15,503 nt of DNA from NCBI GenBank assembly GCA_013814015.1, contig JACCQS010000022.1:1-15503 (forward strand), read 5' to 3'. Source of the DNA: Geodermatophilaceae bacterium (lineage in GTDB: Bacteria; Actinomycetota; Actinomycetes; Mycobacteriales; Geodermatophilaceae). The notes below the pieces were generated by a model, which saw nothing but the letters and a program-made list of their open reading frames with translations, was not told the origin of the DNA and did not search any database. Shown in pieces: positions 1 through 6,686 of this stretch; positions within the stretch are counted from its first letter, which is position 1; each line of letters starts with the position of its first letter. The position numbers and the translations under genes are program-made.

Positions 1-235
1 CGGCGAATCCGCCGGCCCCCCCGAGGTTCCTCGCCAGTGTGACAACGTCCACTCGACCGGCGAACTGCTCGGCGAGTACAGCGGCCGTCTCGTCAGTCGA
101 TGCGTTGTCGACGACCACGACGAGGTCAGGTGGACTGCTCTGCGAGAGAATCGCGGACAGCGATCTGGTGAGCAACCCGGCGCGGTTCCAGGTGACGACG
201 ACCGCAACGACTCCGGTCGGCTCGGCTTGGCTCAC
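1..235 (-). CDS. Family 2 glycosyltransferase, N-terminal part (3' end outside window)
   Basis: The minus strand is open from a GTG at 235 to the window edge, about 78 residues. The N-terminus reads VVAVVVTWNRAGLL, then DLVVVVDNASTDET, then ARNLGGAGGFA. This is the GT-A nucleotide-binding start of GT2 enzymes: a beta strand, the DNxSTD metal/nucleotide region, and the N-x-GGAGGF motif known from rhamnosyl- and galactofuranosyl-transferases of the GlfT1/WbbL type. By family it would move a sugar from a nucleotide donor onto a cell-envelope glycan at the cytoplasmic membrane face. The acceptor cannot be told from this piece. The start lies 8 bases after the sepIVA stop, with AAAGGG/GGTGGA just upstream as a modest ribosome site, so it is probably the last visible gene of the operon. 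The catalytic Asp and the C-terminus are not in view. Confidence 0.8.
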   Translation of the reverse strand, partial: MSQAEPTGVVAVVVTWNRAGLLTRSLSAILSQSSPPDLVVVVDNASTDETAAVLAEQFAGRVDVVTLARNLGGAGGFA

Positions 236-243
236 TCCACCCT

Positions 244-288
244 TTACCCAGGCCACGGCTCGTCCCGGCTTGCGCCCGGCCGCTGCAC
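244..288 (-). repeat. Diverged copy of the 47-bp repeat inside the sepIVA 3' end
   Basis: Aligned without gaps to the unit at 1448-1588, 38 of 45 bases agree. Read on the minus strand it is in frame with sepIVA and codes for VQRPGASRDEPWPG and the TAA stop. The same frame of the intact unit gives VERPGESRDVPWLG and TAA (10 of 14 residues equal). Orientation relative to transcription is the same as in the rsmD-coaD array, and the next start codon follows within 8 bases. Confidence 0.85.
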
Positions 289-963
289 CGGATCGGGCCG
301 GCGGTCGGATCGTTGCGACGCGCGCGAGCCGACGTTCGCTCGACCGTGTTCGACCGAACGGAGCAGATGGGTCAGCGTGGCCTCGAACTCGGCCAGCTTG
401 GCATCGACGTAACCGTCCACCTCGCGGCGCATGGCTTCGACGTCGGCAGCTGTGGCCGCACCCAGTTCGTCAGACCGGGTGACCGCGCTGCGATAGACGT
501 CGCTCTCACTGATCATCCGCTCTCGTTCGCTGCGACCTCTGGCGAGTAGTTCGTCGTGCTCCGATTGCGCCTGGGCGATGAGTTCAGCGCGGATCCGGGC
601 GCCCTCGCTGACCAACCGCTCGTGCTCGAGTTCACCGGCGGCCAGCAACTCGCCTCTGGCCCGCTGGGCCAGCGCCTGCATGTGATCGGCCTCGGCTTGT
701 GAGCGGGCTCTGGTCGCTTCGGCCTCCTGACCGGCGCGAAGTGCGATCCGGTCGGATTCCACCTGCGCGGCGTCGAGCAATTCCCCGCGTTGATCGAGCA
801 CGGCCTTGGCCTGGGTGACCTCCTCCGGCAGCCGATCACGCAACTCGTCGAGCAGGTCGAGAAGGTGGTCACGGGGCACCATCGCCGAGGTCGACATGGG
901 CACGCCGCGGGCCTGCTCGATCGTGGTGACGATCTCGTCGAGCGTGTCGTAGATGCGGTACAT
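244..963 (-). CDS. sepIVA: DivIVA-like septation/elongation protein SepIVA
   Basis: This 239-residue protein starts MYRIYDTLDEIVTTIEQARGV, then has PMSTSAMVPRDHLLDLLDEL. It matches the layout of mycobacterial SepIVA (Rv2927c): a short conserved N-terminal block, then a long Ala/Glu/Arg-rich coiled coil (about residues 45-200), then a conserved YVDAKLAEFEATL block and LRSVEHGR. The family is an essential DivIVA-like factor for septation and polar envelope synthesis in mycobacteria, acting on the cytoplasmic side of the membrane. A strong ribosome site GAGGAGG, built from the last codons of coaD, sits 8 bases before the ATG, and the gap to the coaD stop is only 3 bases. The tail after residue 225 (VQRPGASRDEPWPG) is odd. 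It is encoded by a diverged copy of the 47-bp repeat found upstream of coaD, which also supplies the TAA stop. Function is inferred from homology; the identity of the family is clear. Confidence 0.9.
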   Translation of the reverse strand: MYRIYDTLDEIVTTIEQARGVPMSTSAMVPRDHLLDLLDELRDRLPEEVTQAKAVLDQRGELLDAAQVESDRIALRAGQEAEATRARSQAEADHMQALAQRARGELLAAGELEHERLVSEGARIRAELIAQAQSEHDELLARGRSERERMISESDVYRSAVTRSDELGAATAADVEAMRREVDGYVDAKLAEFEATLTHLLRSVEHGRANVGSRASQRSDRRPDPVQRPGASRDEPWPG

Positions 964-966
964 CGG

Positions 967-1446
967 TTAGTCCTCCTCGCGCGGATGCAACCGTTGGAGC
1001 ACCGGCGGCGGCACCAGGTGTGCGACGTTCCCGCCGAAATGTGCCACCGCTTTGATCAGGCTGGAGGACAGGTGACCGTGCTCGGGCCCGGTTGGCATGA
1101 ACACCGTTTCGATCCCGCTCAGACCGCGATTCATCTGCGCCATCTGCACCTCGTACTCGAAGTCGCTGATCGCCCGCAATCCCTTGACGATCACTTCGAC
1201 GCCATGGTCGCGGCAGTAGTGCACGAGCAGGCCGTGGAAGGAGTCGACGGTGACCCCGGACAGGTGCGAGGTCGATTCCCTGATCATCGCCATCCGAGTG
1301 TCGACGTCGAACTTGCCAGCCTTCTCCGGGTTGACCAGAACCGCGACGATCAATTCGTCGTAGAGCTGGCTGGCCCGCTCGATGATGTCCAGATGCCCGT
1401 TGGTGATCGGGTCGAAAGACCCAGGGCAGACGGCTTTTCTCATCAT
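967..1446 (-). CDS. coaD: Phosphopantetheine adenylyltransferase
   Basis: CoaD carries out the penultimate step of coenzyme A synthesis: ATP plus 4'-phosphopantetheine gives dephospho-CoA and diphosphate, in the cytoplasm. At 159 residues it has the usual length. The nucleotidyltransferase HxGH-type motif appears as TNGH (15-18) after CPGSFDPI. KGLRAISDFEYE (88-99) and the C-terminal SSSLIKAVA (127-135) are the family's other landmarks. Two ATG codons stand side by side (1446 and 1443); relatives start with a single Met before RxAVCPGSF, so either is possible. The leader is unusual. The first repeat unit ends one base before the ATG and supplies GGGGTAAGG directly in front of it, so the ribosome site is repeat-derived and very close to the start. 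The gene is followed by sepIVA 3 bases downstream, implying coupled translation. Confidence 0.97.
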   Translation of the reverse strand: MMRKAVCPGSFDPITNGHLDIIERASQLYDELIVAVLVNPEKAGKFDVDTRMAMIRESTSHLSGVTVDSFHGLLVHYCRDHGVEVIVKGLRAISDFEYEVQMAQMNRGLSGIETVFMPTGPEHGHLSSSLIKAVAHFGGNVAHLVPPPVLQRLHPREED

Positions 1447-1447
1447 T

Positions 1448-1588
1448 CCTTACCCCAGCCACGGCACGTTCCTGCTTTCGCCCGGCCGCTCAACCCTTAC
1501 CCCAGCCACGGCACGTCCCTGCTTTCGCCCGGCCGCTCAACCCTTACCCCAGCCACGGCACGTCCCTGCTTTCGCCCGGCCGCTCAAC
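1448..1588 (-). repeat. Three tandem 47-bp repeats in the rsmD-coaD junction
   Basis: The units are 1448-1494, 1495-1541 and 1542-1588. They are identical except for one substitution in the first (GTTCC instead of GTCCC on the plus strand). Each plus-strand unit begins CCTTACCCCAGCCACGGCAC and ends CGCCCGGCCGCTCAAC. The array fills 141 of the 154 bases between the rsmD stop and the coaD start. On the minus strand each unit holds TAA in one frame (after VERPGESRDVPWLG) and TGA in a second. The third frame runs into the next unit and, since 47 is not a multiple of 3, is stopped there. The plus strand has no stop in any frame. There are no spacers, transposase or clear hairpin. Confidence 0.95.
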
Positions 1589-1600
1589 TGCAGGCTGCTC

Positions 1601-2176
1601 TCACGGGGCGCGACCGTACCAAAACACGGCCTCCCCATAGCGCCGATCGCGGATCGGCTGCAGAGGTGTCGGCCACACCCACGGGTCGTCGCGAGCGGAA
1701 CGCTCGACCACCAGCACCGCCTGCGGGGCCAGCCAGCCTTTACGGAGCAGGCCGGCGAGGACGCCGCTGAGTTCGTCGGCCGGCAGGCGGTACGGCGGGT
1801 CGGCGAAGACCACGTCGTACGGTGCTGCGGCGCCTTGGACCTCGACGGGTTCGGTGACCGCCAGCCGCTGCACGGGAGTGACCAGAGCGTGGGCACCGTC
1901 AAGTGCAACCGAGCCGATGTTGGCGGTCAGGGTGAGGGCCACCCGTCGGTCCGCCTCGACCAGAAGAGCGTGCAAGGCTCCTCGGGACAACGCCTCCAGG
2001 CCCAGCGCCCCCGAGCCGGAGTACAGGTCCAGCACATGTGCGCCGTGCAGCAGCACCAGCCCGTCGACTGTGGAGAACAGCGCCTCCCGGGCGCGGCCGG
2101 AGGTCGGCCGGGTCACCTCGCCCCGAGGTACGGCCAGCCGACGACCGCGCGCCAGCCCGCCGATGATGCGCGTCAT
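1601..2176 (-). CDS. rsmD: 16S rRNA (guanine(966)-N(2))-methyltransferase RsmD
   Basis: RsmD methylates N2 of G966 in 16S rRNA within the 30S subunit, using S-adenosylmethionine. Counted from the chosen start, the protein is 191 residues. It opens with MTRIIGGLARGRRLAVP and RPTSGRAREALF, has the SAM-binding stretch VLDLYSGSGALGLEALSRG (48-66), and the catalytic DPPY (126-129) that marks N6/N2 amino methyltransferases. I chose the ATG at 2176 because relatives begin MTRxIxG. An in-frame ATG at 2197 would add seven residues and would lie inside the right arm of an inverted repeat. Neither start has a strong ribosome site. The gene lies between recG and coaD, as in other actinobacteria, where rsmD and coaD are commonly paired. 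Confidence 0.95.
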   Translation of the reverse strand: MTRIIGGLARGRRLAVPRGEVTRPTSGRAREALFSTVDGLVLLHGAHVLDLYSGSGALGLEALSRGALHALLVEADRRVALTLTANIGSVALDGAHALVTPVQRLAVTEPVEVQGAAAPYDVVFADPPYRLPADELSGVLAGLLRKGWLAPQAVLVVERSARDDPWVWPTPLQPIRDRRYGEAVFWYGRAP

Positions 2177-2193
2177 GACCGCATCGGAACCCC

Positions 2194-2263
2194 GCATTGC
2201 ACCCGTTCTTTACCCATCACACCCATCGCTTCACCCGCAGTGCGTGCAGGAAGGGTGCAATGC
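2194..2263. repeat. Perfect 11-bp inverted repeat in the recG-rsmD junction
   Basis: Plus-strand GCATTGCACCC (2194-2204) is the exact reverse complement of GGGTGCAATGC (2253-2263), with 48 bases between. In the transcript the structure lies between the recG stop and the rsmD start region. The loop contains three further CCC tracts (2213, 2222, 2234), that is GGG tracts on the transcribed sense strand. There is no T-run, so it is not a plain intrinsic terminator. It could be an attenuator, a processing site or a small-element relic; the sequence alone does not decide. Confidence 0.6.
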
Positions 2264-2272
2264 ACTCGGCGA

Positions 2273-4558
2273 TCAGGCCTTGTCCAGGTAGTCGGCGCGG
2301 TCGTCCTCGGACAGCCGGGCCACCTCGGCGGCCAGTGCGCGATGCTGGGCCAGATCCGGATCGAGGGCCACCAGGTAGGTGGCCTCCTCGCGGGCCTGGG
2401 TGATGATCGCTTCATCGTCGAGCAGGGACAGCAGCCGTAGGCCCGACCGCCGCCCTGACTGTGCGGCCCCGAGAATGTTGCCCTCCCGGCGCGAGGCGAG
2501 GTCGACTCTGGCCAGCTCGAATCCGTCCCGGGTCGCGGCGACGGCGTCCAGCCGTAGCCGGGCCGGGCTCTCGGCCGGGGAGTCGGTGACCAGCAGGCAG
2601 ATCCCGGGACGAGAGCCACGACCGATCCGGCCACGCAGCTGGTGAAGCTGGCTGACGCCGAAGCGATCCGCATCCATGATGGCCATGACCGACGCCTCGG
2701 GTACGTCGACACCGACCTCGACGACGGTCGTGGTGACCAATGCATCGAGGTCACCGGCGGCGAAGGCCAGCATCGTGGTGTCCTTCTCCTCGGCGGGAAG
2801 CCGCCCGTGCAGAATAGCCAGTCGCAATCCGGCAAGCGGCCCTTCGCGCAACCTGTCGGCCACGTCGAGGACGGCCAACGGTGCGCGCTTGGCCGAAACG
2901 GCCTCCTCGTCCTCGAGCAGGGAGTCGTCCTGCGACCCCGAGAAAGACGAGTCGTCGCCGTCGTCGATCCTGCCGGCGGCGTTCTTGCCCGTGCCTGCAT
3001 CGTCGCCTATCCGCGGACAGACGATGAAGGATCGCCCCCCGGTGTGGGCCTCCTCCACGATCCTGGTCCAGGCGCGGTCCAGCCAGGCCGGCTGCTCCTG
3101 CGTCGGCACCACACGTGTGGTGACCTCGGCGCGGCCGGCCGGAACCTCGGTCAGAGTGGTCGTCTCCAGGTCGCCGTACACGGTCATCGCCACGGTGCGC
3201 GGGATTGGCGTAGCGGTGAGGACGAGAACATGCGGGGGCGCCGCGGACTTGGCGCGTAGCACGTCGCGCTGTTCCACCCCGAAACGATGCTGCTCGTCGA
3301 TCACCACCAGGCCGAGTTCGGCGAACTGGACGGACTCCTCCAAGAGCGCGTGGGTTCCGACGACGATGCCTGCTGCCCCGCCGGCGGCCTCGGACAGTGC
3401 GGCGCGACGTGCCTTGGCCGACAGGGATCCGGTCAGCAGCGTGACCCGGGTGGCGTGCTCCTCCGCGCCGAGCTCGCCGGAGATGCCCAATGGTCCGAGC
3501 AGACTCCTGAGGGTTCGCAGGTGTTGAGCGGCAAGAACTTCGGTAGGCGCGAGGAAAGCCGCCTGCGCGCCGGCGTCGATGACCTGCAGCATCGCCCGCA
3601 GCGCGACGACTGTCTTTCCCGATCCGACCTCACCCTGCAGCAACCGGTTCATCGGCCGGTGCCCGCCGAGTTCGTGACTGATCTCGGCTCCGACCACCCG
3701 CTGGCCGGCGGTCAGGACGAACGGCAGACGGGCGTCGAAGGCATCGAGCAGGCCACCGTCACGAACCGCCCGCGGGAAGGCCGGGTTGACCGCTTGAGCG
3801 ACCCTGCGCTGGGCCAGGGTCACCTGGACGGTCACCGCCTCGTCCCACTTGAGCCTGAGCCTGGCGAGTTCGACCTCGGCCAGCGACTCCGGCTGATGGA
3901 TCTTGCGCCATGCCTGAGGAAGTCCGATCAGTCCCCGGCGCTCCCGCATGGCCAGGGGCAGCGGGTCCGCAACGTCGGTAACGGCGTCCAATATCAGACG
4001 CAGGCAGCGGGCGATCGTCCATGACGGCATCCCCCGGCTCGCCGGATAGACCGGGATCAGTTTCGATGCGTACGTCATCGCGCGCTCGGAGTCGTCGACC
4101 AGCGCGCCCGGGTCGATGTCCGGATCCAGGCCGGCCGTCGTGGCGCCGAAGATCTCGCACTCCGGATGGGTGAGCTGGACCTGAGTCCCCCGGACTCCGA
4201 TCTTTCCGGCGAACAGGCCACTCACACCGACGGCCAGTTGCTTCGCCCGCCACGGCTGGTTGAAGAAGACCAGCGACAGCGAACGACGCCCGTCGCCGAC
4301 TACAACATCGGTGAGCGTTCCGCGCTTGTTGCGCATCCGGCGCTGGCTCACCGAACGCACCCGGGCGATGATCGTGACCTCGTCGCCGACCCGCAACGAG
4401 GCCAGGTCGGTGAGTTCCCCACGCTCGGCATACCGCCGCGGGTAGTGGCCGAGCAGATCGTCGACCGTGTGGATGCCCAACTGATCAGCGAGCACCGTCG
4501 CCGTCTTGCCTCCGAGCAGGCCACGCAGTGGACTGTCCCGGCTCACCACGGGAGTCAT
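2273..4558 (-). CDS. recG: ATP-dependent DNA helicase RecG
   Basis: RecG is a monomeric double-stranded DNA translocase that reverses stalled forks and branch-migrates Holliday junctions. The protein has 761 residues, somewhat longer than the E. coli enzyme. An N-terminal wedge/OB region (about 50-140) contains LRVGDEVTIIARV. The helicase core follows: Walker A GEVGSGKT (309-316), the Walker B box as DEQH (421-424), TATPIPRT (448-455), HGRLPAEEKD (584-593), and QLRGRIGRG (640-648, motif VI). Between FIVCPRI and the next helicase block lies an acidic Ser/Asp-rich insert (about 518-556), which accounts for some of the extra length. The ATG overlaps the stop of the upstream DhaL gene in an ATGA, so translation is coupled. 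Ribosome-site sequence is weak, in keeping with coupling. Confidence 0.97.
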   Translation of the reverse strand: MTPVVSRDSPLRGLLGGKTATVLADQLGIHTVDDLLGHYPRRYAERGELTDLASLRVGDEVTIIARVRSVSQRRMRNKRGTLTDVVVGDGRRSLSLVFFNQPWRAKQLAVGVSGLFAGKIGVRGTQVQLTHPECEIFGATTAGLDPDIDPGALVDDSERAMTYASKLIPVYPASRGMPSWTIARCLRLILDAVTDVADPLPLAMRERRGLIGLPQAWRKIHQPESLAEVELARLRLKWDEAVTVQVTLAQRRVAQAVNPAFPRAVRDGGLLDAFDARLPFVLTAGQRVVGAEISHELGGHRPMNRLLQGEVGSGKTVVALRAMLQVIDAGAQAAFLAPTEVLAAQHLRTLRSLLGPLGISGELGAEEHATRVTLLTGSLSAKARRAALSEAAGGAAGIVVGTHALLEESVQFAELGLVVIDEQHRFGVEQRDVLRAKSAAPPHVLVLTATPIPRTVAMTVYGDLETTTLTEVPAGRAEVTTRVVPTQEQPAWLDRAWTRIVEEAHTGGRSFIVCPRIGDDAGTGKNAAGRIDDGDDSSFSGSQDDSLLEDEEAVSAKRAPLAVLDVADRLREGPLAGLRLAILHGRLPAEEKDTTMLAFAAGDLDALVTTTVVEVGVDVPEASVMAIMDADRFGVSQLHQLRGRIGRGSRPGICLLVTDSPAESPARLRLDAVAATRDGFELARVDLASRREGNILGAAQSGRRSGLRLLSLLDDEAIITQAREEATYLVALDPDLAQHRALAAEVARLSEDDRADYLDKA

Positions 4559-6273
4559 TCCACGCCGATGAGAACCGGTTGATGTGGCTGGTCACCTCGG
4601 TAGTCCATGACGTCGATGCCGGGATGGCCTCGCCGCATGTGCTGGCGAACCTGATCAAGAAACCCGTCGGCGGCGTCGGCGCCGAGCACCAGCGTGACGA
4701 GTTCGCCCCCTGCCGACAGCAACCGGTCCAGCAACTCGCAGGTGACCGTGACCTGGTCCTTGCCGATCAGAACGACGTCGCCCTCGGCCAAGCCGAGGAC
4801 ATCTCCGGCCGCACAGCGTCCGGCCGTGGTCATGGCTTCGCGCACCGCAACGGTGATCTCCGCCCACCGGGTCGCCGCTGCGGCTTCGGCCAGGGCGATC
4901 ACGACGTCGACAAAACGGCGGGTCGGATCGGCGACGGCGATCGCTGCCAATCCTTGGACCGGGGACTTCGTCGGGACCACCGCGACGTCCTGACCACCCT
5001 CTCGGGCCTGCACCGCTGCCGCGTGAGCAACCGCCGTCACGGTGAAGGAATTGGGCAGCACCACCACCTCGGCGGCACCAGTACGCCGAATGGCGGCCAG
5101 AACATCGGCCGTGGACGGGTTGCGGGTGGGTCCGCCCTCGACCACCTCGACTCCCTCGCCGGCGAACAAACCGGCCAGTCCGGCGCCGGGCGCCACAGCA
5201 ACGAGCCCGCGACCTGACCAAACGTCGACCTGCAGATTGCCCTGAACCAGCTCTGCGGAGCAGGACGTGGTACTGGCGGGCATTCGATCGGCGAACCGGG
5301 ACACCGTGATGGAGTGCGGACGTCCCGCGCGTACCCCCGCCTCGATTGCTGCCCCGACGTCATCGACGTGGACGTGGACGTTCCACAACGCCGGTAGTTC
5401 CGACGTCGCCGCACTGCCCACGATGACCAATGAGTCGCCGAGGGCCGCGAGGTCGCCGCGCAGGACCTCGACGGTGATCTCGTCGGCGTGATCGAGGAGG
5501 TACTGCACCTCGTACCCGAAGCCTCCGTCCTTGTTCAATGTCACGTCGGGTCCGGACAGCTCAGCGACGTCGCCCCGAGCCGGCGCCAGCGGACGGAGGT
5601 CGGGCAACCGGTCGGAGTGCGGCGGCTCCGACTCGACAGTGGCTAGGTCGGTGCCGGAGACCGTCGCTAGCAGGGCGTCGAGGAGCACGCACAGGCCTGC
5701 GCCACCAGCGTCCACGACGCCCGCTCGGGCCAGCGCGTCCAGCTGGGACGTGGTGCGCTCCAGTGCTCGGCCGGCCTCGGCCGCGGCCGTTCTGGCCACC
5801 TCCTGCAGGCGCGGTCGGCGACCAGCGGCTGTTGTCGCCATGGCCGCGTCAGCCGCAGCGCGGGCGACCGTCAGGATCGTGCCCTCGACGGGTTCGGCGA
5901 CCGCGGCGTAGGCCAGGTCGGCGGCATGGGCCAACGCGCCGGCCAAGGCGACACCGTCGGCCGATAGCCCCCCTCCGAGCCTGTCTGCGACTCCACGGAG
6001 GATCTGCGAGACGATCACCCCGGAATTGCCCCGCGCGCCCAGTAGCGCGCCGCGGGCCAGGATGTCCAACGTGGGCGCCAACTCCAGCTGCTGATCGGCC
6101 GAGCCGAGTGCATCGACGGCCGACTGCAACGTGACGTGCAGGTTCGTCCCCGTGTCGCCATCCGGGACCGGGTAGACGTTCAGTGCGTCGATCTCTGCAG
6201 TGGCTTCGCGCATTGCGTCGCAGGCGGTCAGTGCCCAGGTCCGTACGGCGCAAGCATCGATGACCTCCAGCAC
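4555..6273 (-). CDS. DAK2/DhaL domain protein of the YloV/FakA family
   Basis: From the GTG at 6273 this is a 572-residue protein. The DhaL (DAK2) domain comes first: NVYPVPDGDTGTN (32-44) carries the Asp residues that hold Mg-ATP in the family, and GARGNSGVIVSQ (79-90) follows. The central block has GFGYEVQYLL (251-260) and LWNVHVHVDD (296-305). The C-terminal half contains VVVLPNS (403-409) and KSPVQGLAAI. This order is that of FakA, the ATP-binding subunit of bacterial fatty acid kinase, which phosphorylates fatty acids held by a FakB partner; no FakB is in view. The reading frame is open further upstream, to 6468, but AGGAGGAGG lies just before the 6273 GTG and homologues begin near here, so the shorter form is preferred. 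Its stop overlaps recG by 4 bases. The synteny next to recG matches mycobacteria and Streptomyces. Family is certain; substrate is inferred. Confidence 0.92.
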   Translation of the reverse strand: MLEVIDACAVRTWALTACDAMREATAEIDALNVYPVPDGDTGTNLHVTLQSAVDALGSADQQLELAPTLDILARGALLGARGNSGVIVSQILRGVADRLGGGLSADGVALAGALAHAADLAYAAVAEPVEGTILTVARAAADAAMATTAAGRRPRLQEVARTAAAEAGRALERTTSQLDALARAGVVDAGGAGLCVLLDALLATVSGTDLATVESEPPHSDRLPDLRPLAPARGDVAELSGPDVTLNKDGGFGYEVQYLLDHADEITVEVLRGDLAALGDSLVIVGSAATSELPALWNVHVHVDDVGAAIEAGVRAGRPHSITVSRFADRMPASTTSCSAELVQGNLQVDVWSGRGLVAVAPGAGLAGLFAGEGVEVVEGGPTRNPSTADVLAAIRRTGAAEVVVLPNSFTVTAVAHAAAVQAREGGQDVAVVPTKSPVQGLAAIAVADPTRRFVDVVIALAEAAAATRWAEITVAVREAMTTAGRCAAGDVLGLAEGDVVLIGKDQVTVTCELLDRLLSAGGELVTLVLGADAADGFLDQVRQHMRRGHPGIDVMDYRGDQPHQPVLIGVE

Positions 6274-6470
6274 TTCCGCCTCCTCCTGCTTGCCCAGCCG
6301 GTGGCCAGCGAGCCTAATCATCGCCGCCGACAGGCCGCGAGACCGGCCATACCGATCCCCCTGGAGCCCCCGTGTCGCCGGATCAGAATGTGTTCGGTTA
6401 CCCTTGGACTCGCTGCCGTGTCCGAAACCGGTGTGCCGAATGTGCCTTCCACCTCGAGGAGTGATCATCC
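6274..6470. promoter_or_regulatory. Divergent intergenic region between the recG operon and rpmB
   Basis: These 197 bases must hold the promoters of both the minus-strand operon and rpmB. On the plus strand TACCCT at 6399-6404 fits the TAnnnT -10 pattern of actinobacteria, with no good -35 in front. The rpmB ribosome site GAGGAG is at 6456-6461. On the minus strand AGGAGGAGG lies at 6279-6287, before the GTG at 6273. I see no riboswitch-like or long palindromic structure. Promoter placement is a guess. Confidence 0.35.
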
Positions 6471-6662
6471 GTGGCTGCGGTCTGCGACGTCTGTGGCAAG
6501 GGGCCGGGCTTCGGTAAGTCGGTATCGCACTCGCATCGACGTACCTCGCGCCGGTGGAACCCCAACATCCAGACGGTCCGCGCCAAGGTCGGTCCGAGCG
6601 CTCGCAAGCGGCTCAACGTGTGCACCTCGTGCATCAAGGCCGGCAAAGTCGTCCGCGGCTGA
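6471..6662 (+). CDS. rpmB: 50S ribosomal protein L28 (zinc-binding form)
   Basis: L28 is a small large-subunit ribosomal protein. This 63-residue copy reads MAAVCDVCGKGPGFG, then SHSHRRTSRRWNPN, and ends CTSCIKAGKVVRG. The start is a GTG with GAGGAG nine bases upstream. Two CxxC pairs (Cys5/Cys8 and Cys51/Cys54) form the zinc ribbon of the C+ paralogue. Actinobacteria often also carry a zinc-free paralogue elsewhere, used under zinc starvation. The gene is alone on its strand, divergent from the recG operon and convergent with the kinase gene, 24 bases from that gene's stop. A repeated AGCGCT pair at 6675-6687 is the only structure in the gap and is too compact to be a good terminator. Confidence 0.97.
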   Translation: MAAVCDVCGKGPGFGKSVSHSHRRTSRRWNPNIQTVRAKVGPSARKRLNVCTSCIKAGKVVRG

Positions 6663-6686
6663 TCTCCGGACGCCAGCGCTAAGCGC

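Noticed and set aside
869..1462. Minus-strand frame overlapping coaD and sepIVA
   Set aside because: It is an out-of-frame shadow of coaD and sepIVA, Arg/Gly-rich, without recognisable motif.
1448..1588. CRISPR array
   Set aside because: The 47-bp units are directly joined without spacers and no cas genes are near.
1382..2440. Long plus-strand reading frame across the repeats and rsmD
   Set aside because: It is open only because the repeat's plus strand and GC-rich antisense DNA lack stops. It is antisense to coaD, rsmD and recG and resembles no family.
6274..6468. N-terminal extension of the DhaL protein to 6468
   Set aside because: The added residues are low-complexity and overlap the rpmB promoter region. 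AGGAGGAGG before the GTG at 6273 and family alignment support the shorter form.
6663..6686. Terminator between rpmB and the kinase gene
   Set aside because: The AGCGCT pair is separated by one base, cannot form a stable hairpin, and no T-run follows.
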